DNA of 60,488 bases from Mesostigma viride (taxonomy: Eukaryota; Streptophyta; Mesostigmatophyceae; Mesostigmatales; Mesostigmataceae), in the NCBI GenBank assembly GCA_009746045.1, contig RPFO01000579.1, forward strand, positions 1,362,076 to 1,422,563, given 5' to 3'. The translations under genes and the position numbers were made by a program. The notes beneath the pieces are model-generated. The model searched no databases, was not told where the DNA came from, and saw nothing but the letters and a program-made list of their open reading frames with translations. Position 1 is the first letter of the stretch; every line of letters begins with the position of its first letter. This document shows positions 32,720-44,700 of this stretch, piece after piece.

Positions 32720-35700
32720 ATGAACATTTTTTTGAGAGACTTCCTCGTAGTGCTTGTTGGTACGTTTAACAGGCGTGTAGTCGTGCATTGGGCAATTTTT
32801 CCTTTGTTAAGTTTATCGTGTTGATAGATGCACGGGGTCGTTTGCGTTTAAGTGGCCCGGTATTAAATTTTTCTATTTTGGACCTCTTTGCTGTGACCTT
32901 CCCTTGTTTCCGACAGCTATAATTATCGTCCCGCTTCTGCTTTTTCTCGGCCTGAAGAAGACCGTTGCGAAGCGTTCGCGTAAGTGCGAGCCGCTGCCGG
33001 CAGCCCCTTTTAAACAGTATGACAAGGCATTCCTCACCTTCTTGATTTATGGATGCCACCAAAAGCTCGTTTGAAATAGAGGTACATGGACGTTTTTCTT
33101 ATGCGCCATGTTTTGGCTTTCTTCGCCTCTTCGAACGCCTATGCGGCAGCATCGGGTCGGCGCAGCAAGGTGTACCATGCCTACACCTACACCAACGGTA
33201 GCGGGGGCTCGTCCCGCATGCGCAGCCCCCTCATCAACGGCGCGGCTCTGCTGGTCGGCATCATCGCGGTGTCAGCCGTGACGGTGGTGAGTATCGGCAA
33301 GCTGTCATCCCCTTGCCCGGCCATTCCTCCAGGGTTACTCTGCCGTCAGCTCTGCTATTGCCGTCCTGCGCTGCTGCCTCCCTCCTAGGATCTTCATGAT
33401 GGATATAGGTTGCCATCCTTATCACTCGCTGATGAGGATGCTACCGGGTCCCCTCCCCTCCTGCGAGTCGGGTGGCGTCTGCACAAGCATAGGAGAGGGG
33501 ATAAGTCCAATGCAACAGGGATGGCTTAGGGACCGCTTAGGGATCGCTGAAGCATTGATGTAGGTAGTGCAGGAGGGCCAGCGAGTGGAGAGCAATGGCT
33601 TTCGTTGGTGCGGGACAGCGCGAGGGCACGAGAGAAGGTGGGGTGTAGTTGCAACTGACATTGCCAGAAGCCACCTGGTGTTGACAGCAAGCCGGGCCGC
33701 GACAGGTGTCCCCCCACACACCCATGTCTCCCTGTTGCCAAGCTCCCCTAGGCATCCTTTATGCTGGCACGCTGGTGTCACTGGAGTGCCTTTATGCTGG
33801 CACACGCTCCGTATCATGCTAGGGTGGCACTGGCGGTGGTGGGTGGTCAGGGCACGCTGGTGAGGTATGCTCACCCCCCTGGCCAAGGCCAGGGACCACC
33901 CTGATTGGTATTACTCCAAGTTGCAATGGAGCCTTGCCATTCACGGCCTTTAGGCACGGATCCTGTTGAGAGCCTATCGCGGGCCATTTGCCTGCGATTC
34001 AGTTAATCGATCACCTCCGATTCACCTTCAGTCACGTGCTAATTACCTAATCACCTCCGATTTAGTTATCCGATCGGTTTCCCTGTCACTGAGTTTGTGC
34101 TTATAATGCATTTGCGTCAACATCCCATGCGGCAACCAACAAGTGGTGGCCCTATGTTGCCCAATAAGAGACCTGTGACCTTGTGTCAACCAACAGGAGG
34201 TGAATCAACAAGGGCAACAAGGGCGGCCTTGGCACCACGTGTCAGCCGCGCCCTGTGAATGGCGGGTGTTGTACTCTTGTAGGGTATGGCAGGGGCGGCT
34301 CGTAAGTAGCTGGCTTCGCCCACTCCTGGTGCCTTGACCGGCATGCTTCAAATACTTCGACGTCCATTTATTTCATGCATGCACAAAGCATGGAGTTGCC
34401 AGCCACAGGTGCTGCCAGCTGTCAAAGCGAGGACGCATCCGCCCCCCCATGCACAGCATTATTCCTGTTCAAGGGAGGGTCTTTCCCCCCCCCCCCCCCC
34501 CCCCCCCTCCCATGTCTTGTCACCCCAGCCATGCATGAGCACTGCCCATGACATCAGTGGAAAGGTCACCCGTAGCTCCGCCATGGGCCATGGAGGGTTA
34601 CGCGATGCGGTCTACGTGCTAATTAAGTAATGGAGGGTTGGAGGGTTACGTGATGCAGTCTACGTGCTAATTAAGTAATGGAGGGTTGGAGGGTTACGTG
34701 ATGCAGTCTACGTGCTAATTAAGTAATGGAGGGTTGGACGGTTGCGTGATGCAGTCTACATGCTAATTAAGTAATGGAGGGTTGGACGGTTGCGTGATGC
34801 AGTCTACGTGCTAATTAAGTAATGGAGGGTTGGAGGGTTACGTGATGCAGTCTACGTGCTAATTAAGTAATGAAGGGTTGGAGGGTTACGTGATGCAGTC
34901 TACGTGCTAATTAAGTAATGGAGGGTTGGAGGGTTACGTGATGCAGTCTACGTGCTAATTAAGTAATGGAGGGTTGGACGGTTGCGTGATGCAGTCTATG
35001 TGCTAATTAAGTAATGGAGGGTTGGACGGTTGCGTGATGCAGTCTACGTGCTAATTAAGTAATGGAGGGCTGCGCATCCCTCCAGCACCGCTGGCCATGA
35101 CATCCCGCACGCCAGCACTTCTGGGCATCATCGTTGGGGAGATCACGATTACAGGGTAGCTCTTGGCCAGGATAGTGCATTGCCAGGGACCCTGGCGCTG
35201 CTGGTGTCCTTGGCCCTTGGCATTTGATCGCTTAGCCATGCTCAGCCATCTTTTCTCATCATCACTCTCCCGTTTCCCTCACCACTGCACTCAATGTTGC
35301 CTCACGCCCAGCGCCGGCGGTGACCTTCACATGCCTTCACTGGCTGGTGGCACGGCTCGCGTTGTGCCCCGGGATACAGTGCAGGAAACCAAATGCAGCT
35401 ATCGCAACGGCTGTGCTGTCACAATAATCACATTGTGGTGAAGCCATGGGCTCTGTGCTGCTCACTCAGCATCCGACGCTGGCACACTTGGTCACTTGCG
35501 GCGTATCAACCTTATCTGTATGCTTCATGTTTATATAGTTAGTTTATATAGTTTATATAGGTAGTTTATACCACACATGTCACACCCCTGCTGTGTTTAT
35601 CACCCTGTTGACGCCATCGCGGCACCACCAGCTTCTGTCCATTTTTGGCAACTAGCCCCTCCACACCAGTTTACTTGCCATGGCTGCTCACGCGTGAACT

Positions 35701-38700
35701 TGAACATATCATCCAAAGGTGGCTAGGGACTTGCTGCGGCAAGGACACCGCCGTTGGGCCACCTTGTCCCCCATTTCCCCCCTCTTCCCTCTCTTCCCTC
35801 TGTCCCCCCACTTCCCTCTCGCCCCCCTGTCCTAATTAGATATATCTCCTGGTCTCAACATGGTGCCGCTGGGCCACTTGGCCCTTTTCTTTCTGACCCT
35901 GTCTTTATTACCGCATCCTCTTGACTCTATCCTTCCTTTAATATTCTACTCCTCGTTATTGAATGCCGTCCCCCAGCTGTGTGTGAGCCGCTGGAACAGC
36001 CAGCCCGCGGTGGTGGCGCAGACAGGTACGCCCGCTCACACAATTCCATGATGTTCCCCTTGTCATGGTCATGCTAGCGATGATCATAGCCATTGTGATG
36101 ATAGGGATGATCCCCTTGTCATGGTCATGCTAGCGATGATCATAGCCATTGTGATGATAGGGATGATCCCCTTGTCATGGTCATGCTAGCGATGATCATA
36201 GCCATTGTGATGGTGGGGATGATCCCCTTGTCATGGTCACGCTAGCGATGATCATAGCCATTGTGATGGTGGGGATGATCCCCTTGTCATGGTCATGCTA
36301 GCGATGATCATAGCCATTGTGATGGTGGGGATGATCCCCTTGTCATGGTCATGCTAGCGATGATCATAGCCATTGTGATGGTGGGGATGCTCCCCTTGTC
36401 ATTGTCATGCTAGCGATGATCATAGCCATTGTGATGGTGGGGATGATCCCCTTGTCATGGTCATGCTAGCGATGATCATAGCCATTGTGATGGTGGGGAT
36501 GATCCCCTTGTCATTGTCATGCTAGCGATGATCATAGCCATTGTGATGGTGGGGATGATCCCCTTGTCATGGTCACGCTAGCGATGATCATAGCCATTGT
36601 GATGGTGGGGATGATCCCCTTGTCATGGTCACGCTAGCGATGATCATAGCCATTGTGATGGTGGGGATGATCCCCTTGTCATGGTCATGCTAGCGATGAT
36701 CATAGCCATTGTGATGGTGGGGATGATCCCCTTGTCATGGTCACGCTAGCGATGATCATAGCCATTGTGATGGTGGGGATGCTCCCCTTGTCATTGTCAT
36801 GCTAGCGATGATCATAGCCATTGTGATGGTGGGGATGATCCCCTTGTCATGGTCACGCTAGCGATGATCATAGCCATTGTGATGGTGGGGATGCTCCCCT
36901 TGTCATGGTCATGCTAGCGATGATCATAGCCATTGTGATGGTGGGGATGCTCCCCTTGTCATTGTCACGCTAGCGATGATCATAGCCATTGTGATGGTGG
37001 GGATGATCCCCTTGTCATGGTCATGCTAGCGATGATCATAGCCATTGTGATGGTGGGGATGATCCCCTTGTCATGGTCATGCTAGCGATGATCATAGCCA
37101 TTGTGATGGTGGGGATGCTCCCCTTGTCATGGTCACGCTAGCGATGATCATAGCCATTGTGATGGTGGGGATGATCCCCTTGTCATGGTCATGCTAGCGA
37201 TGATCATAGCCATTGTGATGATAGGGATGCTCCCCTTGTCATGGTCATGCTAGCGATGATCATAGCCATTGTGATGGTGGGGATGATCCCCTTGTCATGG
37301 TCATGCTAGCGATGATCATAGCCATTGTGATGGTGGGGATGCTCCCCTTGTCATGGTCATGCTAGCGATGATCATAGCCATTGTGATGGTGGGGATGCTC
37401 CCCTTGTCATTGTCATGCTAGCGATGATCATAGCCATTGTGATGGTGGGGATGCTCCCCTTGTCATTGTCATGCTAGCGATGATCATAGCCATTGTGATG
37501 GTGGGGATGCTCCCCTTGTCATGGTCATGCTAGCGATGATCATAGCCATTGTGATGGTGGGGATGATCCCCTTGTCATTGTCATGCTAGCGATGATCATA
37601 GCCATTGTGATGGTGGGGATGATCCCCTTGTCATTGTCATGCTAGCGATGATCATAGCCATTGTGATGATAGGGATGCTCCCCTTGTCATGGTCATGCTA
37701 GCGATGATCATAGCCATTGTGATGGTGGGGATGCTCCCCTTGTCATGGTCATGCTAGCGATGATCATAGCCATTGTGATGGTGGGGATGCTCCCCTTGTC
37801 ATTGTCATGCTAGCGATGATCATAGCCATTGTGATGGTGGGGATGCTCCCCTTGTCATGGTCATGCTAGCGATGATCATAGCCATTGTGATGGTGGGGAT
37901 GCTCCCCTTGTCATGGTCATGCTAGCGATGATCATAGCCATTGTGATGGTGGGGATGCTCCCCTTGTCATTGTCATGCTAGCGATGATCATAGCCATTGT
38001 GATGGTGGGGATGCTCCCCTTGTCATGGTCATGCTAGCGATGATCATAGCCATTGTGATGATAGGGATGCTCCCCTTGTCATGGTCATGCTAGCGATGAT
38101 CATAGCCATTGTGATGATAGGGATGCTCCCCTTGTCATGGTCATGCTAGCGATGATCATAGCCATTGTGATGGTGGGGATGCTCCCCTTGTCATGGTCAT
38201 GCTAGCGATGATCATAGCCATTGTGATGGTGGGGATGCTCCCCTTGTCATGGTCATGCTAGCGATGATCATAGCCATTGTGATGGTGGGGATGCTCCCCT
38301 TGTCATGGTCATGCTAGCGATGATCATAGCCATTGTGATGGTGGGGATGCTCCCCTTGTCATGGTCATGATAGCGATGATCATAGCCATTGTGATGGTGG
38401 GGATGCTCCCCTTGTCATGGTCATGCTAGCGATGATCATAGCCATTGTGATGATGGGGATGCTCCCCTTGTCATGGTCATGCTAGCGATGATCATAGCCA
38501 TTGTGATGGTGGGGATGCTCCCCTTGTCATGGTCATGCTAGCGATGATCATAGCCATTGTGATGGTGGGGATGCTCCCCTTGTCATGGTCATGCTAGCGA
38601 TGATCATAGCCATTGTGATGATAGGGATGCTCCCCTTGTCATGGTCATGCTAGCGATGATCATAGCCATTGTGATGGTGGGGATGCTCATAGTGCCAATG

Positions 38701-41700
38701 ACAACAGCGTACCAGTGCCCTGCGTGTGAGTCCAGCAGGTGTCGTGGGGGCAGGAGGCAAAGACTGTCCAGCCGCTTGTACGGGAACCCTACCTCTGTGG
38801 GCTGCTTGGGTTTCCAAAGGGAGAAGGGCGCTAAAAATCCCCTTCCTATCGAATCGAACCCCTAATGCCCTTAACCCTAAGCCCTAAGCCCTGAACGGTT
38901 TCTACCCAGTGCGGCGGTGAACGTTCGTGATTGGCCGATCATGATCTGGCCCCGATTACTCCGCTTGCATCCCTGTCTTCTGTTCGTGCTTTGCTTATCC
39001 TCCTTGTCTATCCCGCTCCGTCTCCTCCCCAACGATGGCAAATGATGTCCATGGCGATGTCGTGAAATCGTGGAATCTGCCACACCTGATTAGTTGAGTA
39101 TGCCCCTAACCTTTTCACTGGTCTCTGCCGTAGCTGCCACACCCTCATCCAACAATAAGCATTGGCCGCACCGGGCTCGCCCGCCTGGTCTTGAATGGTC
39201 TGCTGACCTCGGCCACTGGCCTCCGCAACCACACCTGCCACCAAACCATATTCGCCACACGTTGGCTTGTTTCTTACATTTGGCTTGCGTCCTCTCTGCT
39301 GCGATCACCAGCTGGGTCCATGCGCACCTCTGCAACTCACCACGCCCACCACCTGTCCCTAAACCATCATCTGCCTCGCTTTGTACGTACTATACTTGCA
39401 GCCATCACCAGCTGGGTGCACGCGGACCGGGCCACGCTTGCGAACGCGGCCAGCGGGGGTGAGTGGTGACCACGAGTGAGGGAAATGGTGGGAGTGGTGC
39501 CGAGAGAGTGAACTGATGATCTGATGGCAGATGTGAGCTGTGCCACTAATGGGGGCGGCGTCACATCGCCAGTGAGGGTGAGCCACGCAGCCAGGTGAGT
39601 CCCGTTCAATATTGATGCTGGCAGCCCACACATCTATCCTAGTTTTCTGAAAAATCGACGTATATAGGTGCGGATTGCCTTGTCTGGTGTGCGTTGTCGA
39701 CGCAGCCATGCATTCCGCCAGCTGTCAGGCTGTAAGTGGCATGACCTTGAAGCAATGTCTGGGAAAACTAGATAGTTTCTTACATGTTCAAGTCCATGCC
39801 AGGTCATCATAGCAAACTGAGACTCGGGATCAGCATGAATATCATCAGCCTTTATGTGTCCTCTATAGGGAGGCACCAACTGCGGTAAGAGTGCGTTGGT
39901 TGAATGCTGCACCTCCCTGCTGATCCTCCGCTCCTGCCAACTCACGCACGCGCGCCCACCTGCATGGCTGGAACCTTGTCTGCCCACCAGGCGCGCATGG
40001 CGGCGGGCCAGCAGGCGGTGTCGCCTGGACGCACAGCGTGCCCCTCATCGTGTTTTACGGGGGTGGGACCGGCCTCACCACGCTCATCCCGCTCATGGAG
40101 GCGCACCCACAGGTACATAATCAGGCTTTAAATAGCAGTACAGTGTCGCAAGGCTTTTAAATTGTAGTATCGTGTTGCAAAGCTTGAAGATAGTAGCATA
40201 GTACTGCAAGGCCTTCCATAGCAATACAGTGTCTCAAGGCTTTTGAATAGTAGCATAGTACTGCAAGGCCTTCAATAGCAATATAGTGTCGCAAGGCTTT
40301 TAAATAATAGTTGCAAGGCAATGAAATAGTTTTCCCTTGTTGCCTCGTTGTGATTGCTTCTCCTACACCTACTCCTTCACCTCTTATCGCACCTCTTATC
40401 GCACCTCTTATTGCACCTTGCGTTCCCACTGAAGGAGGCGCACCCACAGGTGGGGAGGGTCTTGCGTCACTCCATGCCATCCTCGCCACCCCTCAGCACC
40501 CCAGCTCACGTATTCATGTCAAACCCCGCGCAGGTTGTGGTCAAGCACGTCCCTGAGCCATCCAGCGTGGCGACCCGTCACGGCAGTGCCTGCCCCACGT
40601 TGCAGTGACACCCCACCTTGATGCGTCTAGGTTGTGGTGGAGCACGACCATGGTCCAGCGAGCATTGTTGTCAGACGTCATCCTGCTCTGCATGTTAGAC
40701 GTCTGTAGTACGCGTCGCTAGATGACATGACGCATGAGACCCTCTTGCCGTCTTAAGGTGGTGATGGAGCGAGTGAATGATCCAGCAGGCATCGCTCGTT
40801 GTCATCTTCCTTACCTGAACCTGCATGGCCCCACATATCATTAAACACATCCCTTCTTTCATTGCTCATGCGTCCAGATGGTGGGGGAGCATGTGGAGCC
40901 GGTTTAGCAAGCGTTGCCACCCTTCATGCGCTTTTTGTGTTGCCTTGACACCTTCCCTCGCCTCGCGCCCACCCCGTCCCATCTCATACAGATTGTGGTG
41001 GAGCATGTGGAGCCGGTCGGCGCAGGTGGCCCCCTGTCCCTGGCCGCATCCACACGCACCGGCCTGGACACCCTGGAGCGCATGCTCAGGGAGTGGGACG
41101 CCGACGAGCGCCGGCTGCAGGAGTGCTGTGCTGGCAAGGGGGCGACGAACACAGCAGAGTGTACCGGTGGGTCTGCCTCCCTTGCTTTCTTGCCTGTACC
41201 TATCATTCTACATTATTAACACTCTTGTAAAGTTGTACTTGCTTTGGTCAACATATGATTTGTAAGCATATGTCCAAGCATTCTAAAGCATGATACGGAC
41301 TGCTCTTTTGCATATCAAACATATGGGGCACCCCCCTGCCCGTACTGCTACATGAGCTTGAAGTAGGTACGCTCAGTCCTAACAATAGGACTGCGTTATT
41401 ACGTAGTAGTACGACATTATCAACAGCATACACCATGGAGTGGAACAATAGGACTAACAATAGGACTGCGTTATTACATAGTAGTACGACATTATCAATA
41501 GCATACACAAGGGAGTGGCACAATAGGCCTAACAATAGGACTGTGTTATTACATAGTAGTACGACATTATCAATAGCATACACAAGAGAGTGGCTGCATG
41601 GTTGTTCTGCACGGACAAGGCGGGTGGGGGAGCAGAGCGGAGTGCGCCGGCGGGTCTGCGTTCACTTTCTTGCATGTTTATTATACTCGTACTATAGTAG

Positions 41701-44700
41701 TATCATTTTTCGCATTACTACATCCTCGCTTGTCCGTCTGGTGGTTAAGCGCTAGTGGCCCATTCCACCCTATAAATCACCACCACCACAGGCAGCATTG
41801 GAGGAGGCGTGGTGTGGGGAGTTAGTAGTAATCCACCCTTCCCCTATCTTGTATAAACGTCTGTGTTGTGATGGAAGTCTTCCGTCCAACCACAGCGTGA
41901 AGTGATTATTGGCTTTGTAACGTATCATCATGAAGTCCTGAAGGCTATTGGTGCAGCCTGAGAGACTGTACGCCCGTTGTTTTGTGAAGGACTCTGAAAT
42001 CTGGAGGTTCTTCTCCTGCTCTTGCCCTTGGGGGTTCTTCTCCTGCTCTTGCCTTCCTGGTGGCGCCCGCGTCATCCGCCGGCTTGCGTCCCTTGTCTCA
42101 TCGCCACCAACGTTGCACCTGCGGCTGCTTCACCACATCTCACCGCCGTGCCCCCCATCTTCACCCCCTTGTCCATCCATCCATCCACCCACCCACCCAC
42201 CCACCCACCCACCCACCCGCCCGCCCGCCCGCCCGCCCGCCCGCCCGCCCGCCCGCCCGCCCGCCCGCCCGCCCGCCCCGCCCGCCCGCCTGCCCGCCCG
42301 GCCACCCACCCGCCCACCCACCCACCCATCCATCCATCCATCCATCCACCCACCTATGTATTATATATCGCTCTGTCCGCAGGCCCCACCACCGCCTGCG
42401 GCTCCAACGGGTCCCCAGGGAGCGTCCGCGTCATCGCCCTCCCCTTCCGCACGGTGGCTGATGCTTTTCCGTCCACCAGCGGCGCCAGCACTAGCATTAG
42501 AAGCGGCAGCAACGGTGGCGGCGCTGGCAGGAGCGCCTCTAGTTCCGTCTCGGGAGCCGCGTCCCTTGCCACGGGAGCCAAGCACCCCGTGGCCCCCGCA
42601 GCGCAGGCGGTCGAGGACTATCGAGAGCGGTTGCGGTCGCTGGTGCAGCGCTACAGCGCGCGAGCCCTGTTCCTGTCCCGATCCGACCACCTGGCATGGG
42701 CGCTCGCCTCCCTGGCGGCGCGGACGAACCCTGGCGCACCCTGCGCGACCGATTTCCTGATCACGGGTCGGCAGAGCAGCGGCGAGGGTGGGGGTTGCTT
42801 TGACCCTGCCGAGCCTGGGTGTGAGTGCCACCTGGCGCCACCTCATTCATCATATCCCTCCTCTTCCCCTCCCTCTTCCTCTTCCTCTTATTCGTCTTCC
42901 CAAGACTCTTCCTCCTCTTTCTCCTCATCCTCTTCTTCGAGCACCTCTTCCTCGGAATTTTTCACCCCCCTGCGCGCTGACGCCACCCTGGCGGCCCACC
43001 TGGACGAGCAGCTGTGGCGGTTACGTACGGCAGAACACGCGAAACTCTCTCTTGCCTGGCGCATTGTGACGCATGGCCGATGGTGGGGGGAGGGTGTGGG
43101 GGGGATCATAAACGGGCGGGGGGCGGCCGCACACCGCCCCCACGGTCCCCGGGGGTCATGTGGGTCAACTTTGAAGATGTGGCGGATGACAGTGACGCAG
43201 TGATGAGCCAGGTGTTTGCGTTTGTTGGAGTCAAGGTGGCCAGCGAGGCGGCATCGGGCGCCAGCACAACCACCAGCGCGGCGAGTCGACGCGTCACCGC
43301 TGCATGGAAGGCACCATCAGCATCTGCAGCCACCTCATTCCCTATCTACCGCCCCCCCTTCTCCTGCAAGCGGCGTTTCAATGTCCCCAACCAATCAACC
43401 ACTAGCACCAGCGGAGGGGCATCAGCAGGCACAACATCCGGCTCTGGAAGCAGTCCGGTAGCATCAGGAGGCTCTGTATCTAATTCTGGCGTCGGTGCCT
43501 CAGCCACAGGCATCCAGCCCCCGTCCCCCCTGCAACTCGTGGGCACCACCACCCAGCCCAAATACGCCCCCCTGTCGCTCCCCGATGCGGTAGAGGGCAT
43601 CGAGTACCTGCGCGAGTACTACCGGGGCACCTGCTACGATGATGATCTGGCGGTGTCCGGCCCCAGGGACAGCCTGGGGGCGGGTCGGCAGCCGCAGTAC
43701 CTGCCGCCCTCACCCCTGGGGTCAACCGCCACGGTAGGCCGGTCGGCGATCTCGGCAGCCGCGGCGGCAGCAGCAGCGGCCACTGGGTTGGCGTCGGGTC
43801 TGGGTTTTGGGAGCAGTGCCAAGAATGCGCTGCCATCTGTGGCCGCATGCGCGGGCCAGTCACCACTGAGGACACCCCCCTTGTTTCGCGACACAGGATC
43901 AAGCACGGCTTCTTCTGGCGCAGGCAACGGTCTCGGTCTCGCTACCCCAGGAACCAGCTCATCGGCACTGTCGACGTCATCGTCCTCATCTTCCTCTTCC
44001 TATGGCCAGACTCGCATGCCCTGCAGCACACGCCTCGGCGCAGGGACCTTCACGGGCACGCTGCCCCTCATCTCCCAGAACTGCGCCCTGGGCGCCACCG
44101 TGCAGGCGGGGCTACGCAGCGCCCAGGCCATGTCGGCGCGCGTCGGTGCCGATCAGCCCGCAATCAGCCCAGTCTTTGCCACTGGCGAGGCACCCTGGGA
44201 GGTCCTTCGCCCTGGTGGGAGCATTTATGCTGGCGCTGGTAGTGCGGCAGCGAATGGGGGCTTGGGGCTGGGGGTGGCCAGTGTGAGCCAGCCACCCCTG
44301 GTCCCACCGCCCACCATCGTCCATCTGGCGTTTGAGGGCGTGGGGCGAAAGCTCATGAAGGACGTCTTCTCTCGGTTCGCGTCGGCCATGTCCCCCCTGT
44401 CCTCGTCGCCGTCGTCTTCATCATCGTCCGCGACGTCGCAGGCAGCCGACAGTGGCAGGGATGGGTTGGTGCCGGGTGGCAGCGCCGGTGGAGGGAAGGA
44501 GCTGCCTCAGCACGCGTGGGCGTACCAGCAGGGCCTGCGCAACGGGTTTGCCAAGGGCGGGGCACTTGCGTTCGATGTGGTTACCGCGGGCGACCGGAGG
44601 ATCTACACGGTGGGTTGGGGGCGCGGGTCACTGTACTGGTCACTGTGCATGTACACGGTGGGTTGGGGGCGTGGGTCACTGTACTGGTCACTATGTATGC

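Noticed and set aside
38841-38895. CCCTAA-like string (CCCTTAACCCTAAGCCCTAAGC) suggestive of interstitial telomere repeat
   Set aside because: Only three or four irregular units. Too short to claim a telomeric origin.
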